Assembly: GCF_001661345.1 (NCBI RefSeq)
Contig: NW_017962921.1
Span: 124,001 to 188,000, forward strand
Origin: Ascoidea rubescens DSM 1968
Lineage: Eukaryota > Ascomycota > Saccharomycetes > Ascoideales > Ascoideaceae
Length of the DNA stretch: 64,000 nucleotides
Reading direction: 5' to 3'
The notes beneath the pieces are model-generated. The model made no database searches. It saw nothing but the letters and a program-made list of their open reading frames with translations, and had not been told where the DNA came from. Positions 43,787-56,690 of the stretch are shown here, one piece after another. Each line of letters starts with the position of its first letter. Position 1 is the stretch's first letter. The position numbers and the translations under genes were made by a program.

Positions 43787-44992
43787 ATGGTTTTCCAGGA
43801 ACCTTTTGCTCTTGAGCAGTTCATGGACAAATACGAAGGTGTCATTGACTATAATTTGGGTGAAACTTGCTGCTATTCGTTGTCTTTAAATGAGTTGGAA
43901 CAGCTTTCAAACAAAAAGTTTGAGACAAATGAATTGCTTGACAAGAGAATGCAGTACACATGGATTAGAGGGTCAGAAAAGCTAAGGACTCTTATTGCAG
44001 ATTTCTACAACGAAAATGATGACATCACAAACAACAAATTCACAAAAGATGATGTTGTGATTACCAATGGGGCAATTGGAGCGAATTTTTTAACACTATA
44101 CAGCTTAATTGATACAAATGATCATGTAGTTGTTTTTAACCCAATCTACCAACAGTTGAATTCCCTTCCAAAGGTATTTAAGGGTGAAGTGTCCGAAATT
44201 AGGCTATCATTCAACTCATCCACTAAAGCTTGGTACTCTAAGACAGAACTTCTTCATGCCATTAAGTGCAGCATTAAAGATAATACCAAATTGATCATTA
44301 TAAATAATCCAAATAATCCCACCGGTACAGTATTTGATAATGACGTTTTAAATTCAATTATTAACATTGCCGAAACACATGGGATTTATATTTTATCTGA
44401 TGAGGTTTACAGACCTTTGTTTTATTCAATACAAGATTTTCACACCCCTCCTAGTTCAATCGCTACACTTTACAACAAGGGTATATCAACCAGCTCAACC
44501 TCAAAGGTATTTTCATTTGCTGGAATTCGACTAGGGTGGATAATAACAAAAAGCGCCCAGCTAATTACTGACTGCTTAGCTAAACGGGATTATAATATGA
44601 TTTCGATTTCTTTGGTGGATGATTTAATTGCTTAGTATGTTTTAGAAAATGCACCAGTTATTTTAAAAAGAAACAAAAATTTAATAATGAAAAATTTGGA
44701 AGTTGTAGAGCAATTTGTGAATCGAAATTCCAAATTAGTGTGTTGTGTTTCCCCTAGTGCTGGTACAACATGTTTCATCCAGGTTTTGCATCCGGAAATT
44801 GATACACTTAAACTGGTATAGTCATTGGCGACTGATTTCAAAGTGCTTGTTGTTCCTGGTGATACTTTTGGTTATCCTGGGTTTTTTCGAATTGGTTTTG
44901 GAAATAGCTTCAACGACGTTTCGAAAGGCTTATCTATTTTGGAGTCCGTTTTGAATTCTTTTCTGCCTGAAACTGTGAATAATGAAAAGTAA
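43787..44992 (+). pseudogene. PLP-dependent class I/II aminotransferase with two in-frame TAG codons
   Basis: The frame from ATG 43787 to TAA 44990-44992 is 401 codons, the normal size of a fold-type I aminotransferase, and stays in one frame throughout. TAG codons at 44633-44635 (codon 283) and 44819-44821 (codon 345) interrupt it. Catalytic features remain on both sides: the NNPNNPTG loop (173-180), SDEVYRP, the PLP lysine Lys240 in STSSTSKVFSFAGIRLGW, and after the stops LVVPGDTFG and the substrate Arg368 in FFRIGFG. So the loss looks recent. Both stops are one C-to-T step from CAG (Gln). The product ends after 282 residues, lacking the small C-terminal domain, and should be inactive. The substrate is unknown; the N-terminus (FALEQFMDKYEGVIDYNLGE) resembles fungal aminotransferases of secondary or amino acid metabolism. 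It lies directly beside the retrotransposon array. Confidence 0.85.
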
Positions 44993-45009
44993 ATGCAAAT
45001 TCCATGGTT

Positions 45010-45390
45010 GTGGCCATTTCTGTTTTAGCGAATCCATGGCAATATATTGATGTAATGAAGTATATGAGAAAGAAGAACTAAGAAGAGATCGGCAGCTTCT
45101 TTTATAGGGAGGTGGGTTAGGTCACAAAGCGTCGCGGGAGCAGACCGGTGACAGAAACCAAGGGACCGAGTGCAGACATCTGCGAGGTTCACAACGGCCC
45201 CCTTAACGCAGTATCCTGACCGAAGAAAATTGGGTTAATGTAGTCAAACATTTTAAAAAGCCTACAGACCTCTGTTTGCGTTGGCCAAGCGGATACCATA
45301 TGCGATTGCAAATCATGGTCTCCAGATATCCGTTGACACGACCAATGAAGTGAGTTCAAATCTCTACCAGCGCTATCCAGCATAAATCAT
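45010..45390 (-). repeat. LTR-like block 1 (3' end of element 1)
   Basis: Core shared with the other blocks: GAGATCGGCAGCTTCTTTTA, then GACCGGTGACAGAAACCAAG and GGACCGAGTGCAGACATCTG (plus-strand reading, 45,090-45,195). On the minus strand a TATAAAAG box lies in the core. The block begins about 20 bp past the stop of the aminotransferase pseudogene and includes the tRNA-like module at its upper end. Confidence 0.7.
45278..45373 (+). other. tRNA-like module, class II (Leu/Ser) type, decayed
   Basis: GCGTTGG pairs perfectly (one G-T) with CCAGCGC 96 nt apart. The A-box TGGCCAAGCGG is class II type, and GAGTTCAAATC is a good B-box. The anticodon region ATTGCAAATC aligns best with tRNA-Leu(CAA), but position 33 is not T there and the T-stem has mismatches. 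So it is a remnant or decayed copy rather than a working gene. It lies at the edge of LTR-like block 1, in the orientation opposite to the element. Confidence 0.55.
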
Positions 45391-48300
45391 CAGCAGCTGT
45401 GAAACATTGGTTATGGTCACATCCTCCATTGTGAGTTGCACCAAGAGAGCCCTTTCAGATCTTCAAGCAATGAGAAATGGGGAGTTCCATTGCTTTGCAA
45501 GTACAAAATTTTGCCTTCCAATTTCGTTTAAGCACTTGATTGAAAATTGTCGTTTATGTGAACCACGGTACAGTGAACAGTTACGTATTTTGATTTTAAA
45601 TATAACCCGAATTAAATGTAGAGCGATCAAATATAAAACAATTATTGACAAAAACTCAAAACCAAACGTTCTGCATCTCTGTCATAAATAATTAATAAAA
45701 CAAGATATATCTAGCGATAAATCTAGCTTAGAACGGGTGTTCAAATATTACAATGACAGTCAGTCATAATCGTAGCAAGCAATCCTTTAGCGCAACAATT
45801 ATGATATCAGCCAAACAATCAGATTCGAATTGATCCCTAACGAGGCAAGCCACAGCTCCATTCGACACAGCTTTGCAGTAATTGACGCAAGCAATTGTGA
45901 CATGATAGCACTGCACAGCTAGGCCTTTATGGATTGCGCTTTCCGTACTATGGAAAGTTTTAAAATTTCACTAAGTGAAAGGCGCAGCAGCCAAATGATG
46001 CTCTACAGAAGTTGATTCGCAAATGTCTAGACAGTTGCGGTTGGTTCGAAGATCAGGCAGAATAGAACGAGTTGCTACCGCAATAGACGGTGGATTCAGC
46101 AATGTTGATAGCAATAGACTTCAAATATTCCAATTGGTTTGAGGTGCATTCAAGAATTCCGCTGACCGGATCTAGCCATTGTCAAGTGAAGTGCAGACCG
46201 CTGGCCGGTGGCTGTTGTGGTTTCAGACTAGATGTTATTGAATGATGACCAAAGTGTGGCCACCAATTAAGATTGCGCTGGCGTGGCATCAATAGTTGTT
46301 GTTGTAATCGCAATCTACCTCCTCAGCAGTTGATGCAGTCTGGTTTGATGAAAATATTGCCTTAGGTCAATCATGATGTCGCGGTCTTATCACAGCATTA
46401 GCATCTTAACATGGGTATCTAGAAGCTGATGAAGCATCCCAGCAGCGATAATACTATCACTCACTAATTAATGTGCAATAGAAACGATATATCTCACACA
46501 GGATTTTTCATGTAATACTTGTTCACCATCCATTTTAGAGTCATTATTTAAAGCAGCTCATATTATCAATACTTGTTACTGGCGGGATCCGCAAAAGCGA
46601 ATGGGCAGAATAGCTTCTTGGACTTGATTTCTGAATGTCTTCTCAACAAGTTTTAAGTCGTTGCTTTAATTTGGAGCTTAGCTCGTTCCGATGGCTTAGG
46701 AAGAGGGTTGCCCCATTTTTATATTGTCAGTCACGAAATTGCATATGGAACTGCCAAATTGAAACATGCTTTCCTGATTGAGCAATTGTGTGTTTGTTTT
46801 TCATTAGGTCAAACATATGGTGAGGCTGCAATCGCAGCAACTCATTACTTTATGTTCCGGGGAGCCGTGGAGCAGCCGAAACTTCTGTTCATCATTAAGG
46901 AATTTCATCTAATAATTATGGATATAATGAATAATTCTTTTCTTTGATATCTGTGACATCCAATGATTGAGATGATACTAGCGAATAACGAATTTAGAAG
47001 GTTCATTTTTTTCAACGTGACCGTCCTCCTCGGCATGAATATTTGCAGATGTAACTTTTTCTTGATGCCATTAAGTTATACACTGAGCGGCAGCAGCAGG
47101 AGGCGCTTGGCTATTTGGAGCCATCATTGCTGTACTACATGTTTCAGCATAATAACCAACTTGAACCCACTCAAGCCGTCGCGCAGTTGGCTTGCCATTA
47201 GCAGCAGCAGTGGCTGGTGCTGACTTGACTGCAGCAGTAATGATCAGTCAACTGTGCTTGCTTGCTGAGAGTGAGTGAGCTATCGGATATGTCTTGTTCT
47301 GATGCAGTAGCTGAGGCTGCGAGCAACAAACATTTTTGCAGATAGGGTCAGCAAGATCTGGTCCATCTGTGTTATGGTCATCTAGAGCCGTTAGCAAGCT
47401 TGAAGGAGTGGAGCTTTGTTGCATTGTATAACTGGAACCATATATAAGCCATTTAGTCACACCTCTAATGTCACTCAGGTGTTCTTGACACACTATGTTG
47501 GCTGCAGCAAGAAAACTGTTATCAATCTCTTCTTCAGTGCCTGTATCGGCCACTTCAACATTATGTTTATTGAATGAAGGAGTGTGCCATGAAGTTGAGT
47601 CGCTGATGTGGAGACCTTTTTCTGTATGAAGATTTGAGCTGCTGGAAATCCATTTATCATTCTCTTTGGTTTTTCCATTAATTGAATAGCCCCAACTAAT
47701 TGCAGTTGCCATTCTTCTGTCGTTGAAACCTGTTGCCAGACTTGCCCGTAGCAGCAGCATGATGAAGTAATTTTCTCACAAGTGATCCAGTTGATTGCTT
47801 AACAGAAGCAGATGAAAAGGTTTGTATTAGTGGTTGGCTTCGTCAAAACCTTAATGCGAACTGCCAGGAATTCCGCTGAGGTCAGCATGGTCCGCCATGT
47901 ATGCCTTTTCACTCAAGTTGCTGGCACCCTATATCCCAGTGCACACATAAATCATTTTACTTAGGATCCAAAATATGTTTTAGGATCACTGTATACCCGG
48001 CGGAAGCAGGCATTTTGAAAATTGTAGCGCTTGAAATCGCTTCATAATGGAGTTTATATGGACAAGCCGACGGACCAGCATATTAGGCGGGATCCAGCTT
48101 TGTCAAAATGTGTTTACTTTTAGGGTTTTATTTCACAGATATTGCGGGATATCAGCCATACTATTGCCTCTAGTAGCTTTTGTCAAGGTTAGATTTTGCT
48201 AACTTTGGGTGGTAAGATTGTAAAGGGAAAAATGGAGCTGACATATCGAAATGAAATGTTTAAGATTGAGTAACTTCTTGAAAAGTCAGTTAACGCAGTC

Positions 48301-49839
48301 GATATCAGATCGGTCGATATGACTCGTTTTAATTAATGGTCGCGTTAAGCGAGTTAGTTTATACAAAAAGGTGGCAAAGGCTAATCCTTTGTAACTATCG
48401 GATCTTCAACCACATATTTTGAAAAATTAAAGACAATGGTTGGAATATAGCTCCTTCTTTCATCGGTAACTATTTGCATTGCTAAACAGTATCGAGATAA
48501 AGAACATTAGGGGCAGCGGCCCTTTCTCTTGTAGACGACTTACTATTAGCTGTGGTCTTGTTCTCATCGCCTCAAAACTCATATTTCAAAGAACCAGCAG
48601 CGGAAACCCACTCATTTTTTACTATGCTTTTTAAATCAGTTTGACATGGTTGACCTAAACAATGTTGCCATCTTGAAGAGACTAACGAGAATGAAGATGT
48701 GGATACAGGAGTATCGGACACCGCAAACTCTGCTCTGTTGGTCCGCAGTTCACCATTCAATTGGGCTCAGTGATCATTAGATGGCAACCAATCGTTAGAG
48801 TTGTAACAGGTATGATCCAAAGTCGATTTGCACTACGAGGAGCAGAGAAGTGGTTCTCGTGTTATCCGCCACTCAAAAGCATCTCCGTGCCCAAATCGTT
48901 CACATCATCAACAGTGTGTCCAGAACCAGCAATGTTTACCGGATCAGAAGCTAAGTTGCAAGACTAAACATTGCTCACAGAACTATTTTGGGATGCGCAA
49001 AAGAAGAAATTTAATTGTTTGAAATTCGGCATCTGCTGCCTGATACTTTGAATAGCTACGCAGCATGCTTTTCTTAAACTGTTGGTGCTTACTGAAGAGA
49101 CAAAAGAGCGAATGCATCCGCCGTGTTGCAAGCTTTTCTCTACATTAATGCTTTTCGCCCTGACAACGATAGCAGGTCGCTGAGTTTAGTTCTGGCCTTG
49201 AAAGGTTGCTTTCCAACAGCGACTAAGACAGTGGAATATTTGTTTGCAGCAAGTCGATCACCACCATGATTATTGGCTGAAACTTTTTCATTAGTGAATG
49301 TAGTTATGGCAGGGCGAAAATTAAATAAGATCATTTTCCGTGCACGTTGTGCCCGATTTCGAAAGAACTTTGAGAATCGGGTCAATTTGTTCGGCAATGA
49401 AACAGTCAAATAGATTGTAACATACATCAGCGAAGAATCCATTGTGTTCTCTCTGTCTAAAACAGTATTTTGCCACTAATAGAAAGCATGTGCGCTGCTG
49501 ATAGTTTTAGCTGCCTGAACATCAATAGTAACATAACTACTATCAATGTTATCTAATCATGGACGGCCATGGCACCGAATTTGCGGCTGCTGTTTCAATA
49601 CAGCAGGTGCTGATATGCAATCAAACACCCCAATGAAAGTGTTACCGATTGAATCAGTAACGATCTGCGCATCAACCTGATCAGCAATCGTATTAGTTTT
49701 TATGATAAAGGCCTAAGCCATCCAACCGAAGCTGAGGGCTTTAAGAGCTCAGTCCGACACCAAAGTGGTAAGTTGTGGAGCTTCCATATGCTTTTCCTAT
49801 TAGTGCCAGCCATCATTCGCATTCCAACTGAAGACCTAT

Positions 49840-50060
49840 CATAGTGAATTTATGTCAATAAATCAAGGAGATGTACTATATTAGAAAGAACGGCCTAAAG
49901 GAGATCGGCAGCTTTTCTTAAAGATACTGGGTATCCACTGGGCGTGTCATGGAGGATGACCGGTGACTGACACGCAGGGACTGATTGCTGACATCTGGAG
50001 GGTCAGATCAGGAATCTATGGAGACCTACATTAGCATGCTTCGATTCAATCGTACAACCG
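49840..50060 (-). repeat. LTR-like block 2 (5' end of element 1)
   Basis: Shares GGAGATCGGCAGCTTTTCTT, GACCGGTGACTGACACGCAG and GCTGACATCTGGAGGGTC (49,900-50,008) with block 1, with clear divergence between them. The core-to-core distance to block 1 is about 4.8 kb. Confidence 0.7.
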
Positions 50061-51300
50061 ATGTCACTTGTTTGCAGGTTACACCAATGATGATTAACTC
50101 GTAGAAGATGCCACTTAAAGAAATTTGCAGTGAGCTGATGATAAAGAATACCCATTATATCTGTTCATTCTTGGATTGCTGTATTAAGCTGCTAGGAGAT
50201 TAAAGTATAGTATTGCTTTTTGCTGTTGATTTATTTAGTCAATATTTCGGTGCAGCACGGAAGGATCATTATTGATGTGGTGAGATATTGCTAAAATATT
50301 TAACCTCTAAAGCATTATCTCTTTAATAGATAGGTGGATCATTAGTTGAGTTTGTTGGATACTTTGACATTGAGTGGGTTGCAGAGATTGGCAATTGACA
50401 ATCTGTTGGTGGTCATATACTCGTCATTAATCACAATGCCGTTACATTAAGTTGCAAGCGCTGGGGATGAGTGGCGTTGGTGACTGATGAAACGGAATAC
50501 ATTTTACCTATTGAAGGAATGAAGAACGGTCTGATCCAAAGGATGGGTTTGAAATATATTGCACAATTGTTGGTAAACCAATTATCTACTATGAGTGCAA
50601 CTCGGCTATCAACTTGCCTATCCGTTACACATTTGCACATACTTTGAGTTTATCTCAATGGGGTATCATTTTGTAAGACGGTGGGCCAATACTGCTTTTC
50701 TGTTTTCAAGAGTTGATACTAAAAGTAATTATTGCGGTGTCTGAATGGAGCAGCTAGACGCTGCAGTGACAACATATCACGATAAACTGGTTTGATCAAA
50801 CAATTGTTAGTAATTGTTGTTTTGTTGATTACGTGACTTTGCTTTCACTCTTTTATTTGTTTGTTGGATTCTTCGATGGTTATCGTTCAGGGTCGTCATA
50901 CAGTTCTTTGACTGACTCTAGATAAAGTAGTTTCTCAACTGCTACAGTCTATTTGTATTACTGGTTTTGCTTCCGCTTGACAGAATGTTGATGTTCGCAT
51001 TATGATTCATTTCGTTTTGCATTTCATTTGTTACTTCTTCAATTCTAATTCTCTTTATTTTTGTTCAGCGATTGGCTGTTTATAAAAGTTGATGACCATT
51101 TTTGGAGCAGTGGATCAGAGAATCAGTGCTCGCTGACCATCGACCTTCCCAGCTAGCTAGGAAACGGTTTTGACGAGATTGCAAGAACGACCTTTCTTCT
51201 CTTCATTACTCGTTGTTTTAGACGACCCTTTCTAGTACAGCGCCTATTTAAGTAGTTCCGAGTCACCCACTTCTTTTACTACACAATGTTTTTTTTGGAA
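50061..51300. other. Unassigned DNA between fossil elements 1 and 2
   Basis: No gene. The part from about 50.85 to 51.30 kb is T-rich with a TATAAAAG-type box at about 51,082-51,089 and could be a solo LTR of another family, or the lower part of a very diverged LTR. Evidence is weak. Confidence 0.35.
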
Positions 51301-51669
51301 GGCCGATTTTCGGATTGAAATCAGGTCCACTGCGCCATGGATGACACTTACACTTGATAGGCGCTCGGCTAACGCCATCGGTGGCTTGCACCATTTCTAA
51401 ATGATTGCCAACATTGACTCGATCGTATGAGATTTAGTTAGTGAGGAATGGGGGGCTCTTGTGAGCCTCCCGGAAGTGCACATTTGCTTCTTCGGTGCTG
51501 TTCACGGGTGGGCTAGTTGAACGATGTGTGGTCAAACAAAATTCTTTATAAGATGTCCTGGGATTATCTATTTGATCATTTTTTAAAATTTTTTCTATGT
51601 TGACGTATTGTTATCGATTCGCTTCAGCAATGTGGTAGGTAATTTCATTGAAACTTGAAACGACGGTTT

Positions 51670-51760
51670 GCGTTGGCCGATCCGTTACCATGTGCCGGTT
51701 TAAAACATGAGCAGCATGGATCTGCTTTCGGGCGCAGAGGAGGGGGCTCGGACGCCACTC
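51670..51760 (+). other. tRNA-like module copy at the 3' edge of element 2
   Basis: TTTGCGTTGGCCGATCCGTT, a spacer, then TTTAAAACATGAG parallels the first half of the module at 45,278. The 3' half is not recognisable. Confidence 0.4.
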
Positions 51761-54700
51761 ATCGCCTTTTAACCGAAAACAGCTTGTGGTGAAAAAAATG
51801 GGTTTTTGATAATGAGAGCCATTGAGGCAACATTACGACGTCACTTCTAACGGTGCTAGCAATGAGGCATGAATTGCTTTTTGGCTACGTGCGACATAAT
51901 TGCTACCCGCCCACTCTGTCTGTTCTCTGTTGATGAGCAGTCAAGTTTTTGACCTACCGTTCAAACAACAATTATCGACTGCTAATTAATCCATCACTAA
52001 ATTGGAAAAGTGATATAGGACAATCGAATAATATTTGAAGCAAATGGAAACGCAGCTACTCTAGGGTAACAAATTGACAATCGGTTAAATATTGTAATGA
52101 CCAGTGATACACTCAAATTTTAGCGGTTGAAAGTTAATAGAACTCCAGTCAGAACAACAAATTGTATCACATCACTGAATAATGACCAACCATACGTTCA
52201 TCATTCAATAATACTTTCATAAATCGAAGACGACGTAAACAACAAAAACAAGACTAACACAATTAAATTGTTGAAGGAATTTATTGTGATATATCAAATG
52301 CAGACCGCCTAGCGCTTTGTTCACTACGAAAGCAACATTAGTTGAGGAAGCAATTTTTGCAAACGTATCATCAACATTGATCAACACATTTATAAGGCCA
52401 TGATTATTGAAATGTGCCTAGAGTCTCTGTGTTTGGCAGTTGGTTATTGAAGATGATAGCAGAATCGCTATCACAATAATTAATTGGTTTGTCATCATTT
52501 GTGCAGTATATTTGAGAACTTAGATTAGGATCTAAGCACCTTTCACTGGATCAATCAGTGAAAGGTATTCAGCTTCATTAGTCAGCAACGACACTCAAGC
52601 CTTGTTGGTGGATGTGAAGCAACGAATCTTTCACTAATGATGAACATATGAAAACCAACTGAATCTCTATCGCCAATGTCTGCACCACATTTTGAGTCGA
52701 TGGTTCCCACTAATTCCACTGATGAAGCAGCTTAGTATTGAACAGATAATGGGTTTGAGTCATTATATCTTAACACTTCTGCAGCAGATGTATTATGGAT
52801 TTTGCATGTTGCAATAACTTATTGACTACGTTTCTCAACAGAAGAATGCCATCTCCTACCCTACGTTAATTTTTCCAAAAAGGGACGTTAAGTCAATTGA
52901 TCTGCTTAGTCATGATTCATCAGCATCCAACGCAGAGGCATCTGATTCAAGTCGCACTTTGCATACATAATGACGATTGGTGTAGCCTGACATTGAGAAC
53001 CCGCCTTTTTAGAATGTTGCTCCAGCATTCAGACGTGGGTCTCTGGAGATACTGATCCATGGTCGTAAATTTGCCCAAATTCAAGGCCAACAATAGAAAC
53101 TGAATGTTCTCCAAAATGTTTGATTTTGATCAATCATCTGAAACATCATTTAGCTAGTTTGGCAGCTGCCTCTCATGATGCGGAAGTGATATGATGAACC
53201 ATATATCATGCAAGAGCTCAGTGATGTTTGTTCCTTGAAAGATAATTTTAACTATCTGCGGCAACGTTCTTTGAAAGCGAAATGATTGCAAAGAATTAAT
53301 CACTTTGTTGTACTGATAATGGGATGATTGGTTCTGTCTTTAAAATGATTTGTGGAACGTTCTGATTTTCAGTGAATCTTGCGAATTTGCAAATTCAGCT
53401 GGATGGTTTATGTTAATGGGATCATCGGTATCACGATCAATGAATGCGGCTGTCATATTCATTTCATGGCCCATCAATTACTTTGATGCTGCATCAGCAG
53501 GATGGATTAGAACACTCTCATTCTCAGTTAGCGGACTTCATGATTCAGTGTAATCAACTACTTGCAGCACAAAAAACTACTGAGCGACTGGTGATGCCTT
53601 AGCGGAATGCGCTGGTGCCGCCGACTTTTTTGTAGACAGTCAAGGAACTGCAACTAGTTTGGTTCTCAGCGAGGAAATCACTCAACTGGTCTGTAAGGTT
53701 CTGAAGAATTGCCTGAAGTTCTCATTCACAAGCCAGTCTGCTGATTGTGTCTGCCGAGTTGGGGTTATCAGTAGTAGCGGCAATAAGGGCAGCTGCCGTT
53801 TATGTCAGACCAGACCTGTTTTTAATGGAATATTTTCATTTATTCGTGAATCACTTAGGCCCAATTCTTATTTGATGAGAATCCTCTTGATGAGCTCTAT
53901 TGGTTGTGCAAAGTTGGTCCCTATCATATTTTCCACTGCTGTTCTCATCAGCTACTTCGCTACTACCATTAGTGGATGCTACAAATATTTTCGAGTCCAA
54001 TTCATTATCTTGGAGACAGTCTTTCTCTTCATCATCTGATCCGATGTCAATATTTTGGTCAACCATTTTGCTCTTCTCTTTCGATATATCGTCTGAACGC
54101 AATTACAGTTGTGTTTGCACTGTCATTGAGAAGAGTAGTCCCATTATTTCCATGTCACTAGCACCAATATTCGGAACACCCAAAATAGTAGGAGTTGTTG
54201 GTGGAATGCCAGCAATTGATGGCTCTTGAAGAGCGTACTTAGTTTCATCAAAGTGACAACACATCCTCCAAACATTACAGCTGTTAAAATGATTGCAGAC
54301 TTATATGGTATTTACACTAATGTGGTAGCCACCAACAGCACCGAAGACACTTCTATCAAGTAACTTGGTTTGACTTATTTCTGTCGGGATCATGGCATTG
54401 GCAGCGCACTCAATCACCTTCAACATAGCAGTAATTGATATTTATTTTTGAAATATTTCGAATGATGTGGTCAAGCGAGCTCCTTATTTGGTGAAAACCA
54501 AAATCATCAATCACACAGCCCCGAGCACATCGGCAATCCCCAGGTAATCTGCAACAAGCGGCTTAATTATCGTTGCCCTTTCATTTGTCCCGACTGTTCG
54601 TTGCCACCGTTCAGCAGCATTACTGCAATGAGACTCGCAAAGATTCGACATTTCTTGTTTGGTTTCTTCAGATGAAAAAATCTCTTTGATCGGTTTGGAT

Positions 54701-56259
54701 GGAAACTTGTTTTTAGTTCTGACTGTATGAGCAGTTTTATGAGATAGTCGTTGAGTGAATGTGATATTGTGTACTAAGATGGGAACAGCTAATAATCGAG
54801 TAGCATTTGGTGTAAGAACCAAATATCCGAGGATATCATGAACAACGGTGAGATAATATGCAGCTTCATCAGGAGCAACAACTGGAGTGGCTTGAACAGT
54901 ATGAACAAGTCGAAGATCATGAACAGCATGGCGTGTCTTGTAGACGATTTCATAATAATTTTAGTTGCTTTTCTCTTATCAAGACTTATATTTTTAGTCA
55001 GCACCATCGAAAATGCCATAGATGTTGGCTATATTAGTCCCAAAAATTTCACCTGGTTCGTGTATACCATGATGCTATTTTGAGTTAAATAACGGAATAG
55101 AATATTGGAATCAACACATTTATGTTAAGCTGAAGCTGCTCTAATAGCTTCTCATGCACCATTCGAGCTAACACATTCATCTTTGAATGAGAACGACACC
55201 CCTATTTTTGTAGCACCCCAAATGGTAATTAAAATTCACGTAAAAGAGCATGAACATCATTTTCTACAATCAAGCATTGAGAATTATCGCGGATCCTGTA
55301 TTTCTGGGATGGTCGAGAGTGTCACCAATACTAGCAATCATCCTGATGGCAATGTGAAGTCCTTGGAGCTGCTATCTTTAGCAGAATATAGTCGGGATGC
55401 TTCAAAGTAAAAGTGGAACCGTTTTGGTTTATCGTGAGCTAGATAGTTAACTTAATGGACCAAGCCATCGGCGACTGATCAACTTTGGGAGCATTCAGCA
55501 CAGCCACAGCAGCCGAATCATCGGCTGGAGCAGATGATTTTGCAGAAAGCGGTCCTGGTACTACACACTCGTTAGACAAATGTCGTGTTCTCTCAGAGCG
55601 CTAATATGTTATTCATTTCTCAAGGTTTCTCTTAACTGGATCCGTGGCAATGATCACTGAGGGTGTTGAGCTTGACATACGGTCAGCTTCTTCTGCTGCA
55701 AAGACGCTTGGCCAGTTCCTTTTTGTCAGTGGATGTGATTGCCTGGGGGTGTGTATCCGCAGTAAGAACTTTATCTCCGTAGGTTGTTTCGGAAACAGAA
55801 GCAGCATTGAAAATAGCCGCAGCCTGATTAACTTTGTATACTTTGTAAATATTGCAATTGCTTTGAATAATAGATTTATTGTAATCTCAATTATTGGCAA
55901 ATGTATTCCTCCATTTACTAGAGGGAAGTGATTTTGTCATAACAGTAGCATTCTCTCACCAATAGTACCTAAAGTTGGTCAAAGGTATGCAATACTGGGC
56001 AGGGGCACCACCCATTGTATGGCATCCCTTCCAATTCGGCATGGATTAATCAGCTAGTAACCAACGAATGGCAAATGGACTGTAACGTAGCTTTAATTCT
56101 TTGTGCATTATCATCATCCGCCAAAGTAGCACATTTTTTCATAAAGGCTTGAGCCAGCTGAGCAAACTAAGCAGCTGCAAGATAAAAGACCGAATCCAAA
56201 ATAAGAAGGATAACACCATTCATTAGTTCCTCAGATTCTAGCAAAGGAACATTCCCAAT

Positions 56260-56690
56260 CCGGTTCATAACCTGCGGTAGTGAATCGATGGTTATATTGT
56301 AAGGTATGGAAGTATATCATATAGGAAAGAAAAACGAAAAGAGGTTTTACGGCCAATTTATAGAAACCTGAGATGAATCTCAGAGGGGCGCCGGAGTGGT
56401 CAGATAGCAGTGAGCGAAGGACCAATTGTACACATGCGCAAGGCTCACTCAACATGATGGACATTGAGGGACCGAGTGTGGAGGTCTGACAAGCTGAAAT
56501 CAGCCCCTCTTTACGCAGTGGTCTGAGCTCAACCGTTCGGAGCAATGCGGTGGAGCATTTCCGATAACCTGTGAAGAAGTGATGTCGTTGGCCGGAAAAA
56601 AGCAGCTCTGAACGGCAAGCTTGGGATCAAGAGATCTGCTCACTGGCAAAGTTTAGTGGCTTCAAATCTCAACTCCGGCCATGTAAACGG
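56260..56690 (-). repeat. LTR-like block 3, shared by elements 2 and 3
   Basis: Carries the family core (TTGAGGGACCGAGTGTGGAG and TTTACGCAGTGGTCTGA, plus-strand) and at its upper edge a tRNA-like module. It is the 5' end of element 2 and the 3' end of element 3, with no second copy between them, so the two elements are joined head to tail through one LTR. Confidence 0.65.
56585..56680 (+). other. tRNA-like module copy in LTR-like block 3
   Basis: TCGTTGGCCG at the 5' end and TGGCTTCAAATCTCAACTCC at the 3' end occupy the same relative places as in the 45,278 module, with the same total length of about 96 nt. The middle is unrelated or too diverged. Confidence 0.45.

Larger units (their letters stand above)
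45010..50060 (-). mobile_element. Fossil Ty1/copia element 1 (body plus both LTR-like ends)
   Basis: Minus-strand element of about 5 kb, from the LTR-like block at 45.01-45.39 kb (3' side) to that at 49.84-50.06 kb (5' side). Just inside the 5' end (about 49.60-49.74 kb) a Gag-like stretch is related to the same position of elements 2 and 3. A weak RNase H-like region lies at about 46.2-46.35 kb, the spacing expected from the other copies. Broken many times; no open stretch exceeds about 170 codons (47,248-47,760). Its LTR-like ends have diverged strongly, so it is old. Family is set mainly by likeness to elements 2-4. Confidence 0.65.
51300..56690 (-). mobile_element. Fossil Ty1/copia element 2
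   Basis: Minus-strand body between about 51.3-51.77 kb (3' side, marked by a tRNA-like module) and LTR-like block 3 (56.26-56.69 kb). Parts visible in order: Gag-like stretch near 56.05-56.16 kb, remains of a Gag zinc knuckle at about 55,563-55,605, an acidic linker-like frame (53,851-54,102), and RNase H-like remains at about 52.55-52.78 kb. That order and direction is typical of Ty1/copia. Heavily broken, tens of interruptions. The 3' LTR is not recognisable by its core and its lower limit is a guess. Confidence 0.65.

Noticed and set aside
43787-44992. Reassigned TAG (sense codon) as explanation for the aminotransferase
   Set aside because: No other intact gene in the window contains internal TAG, so a genome-wide recoding is not supported.
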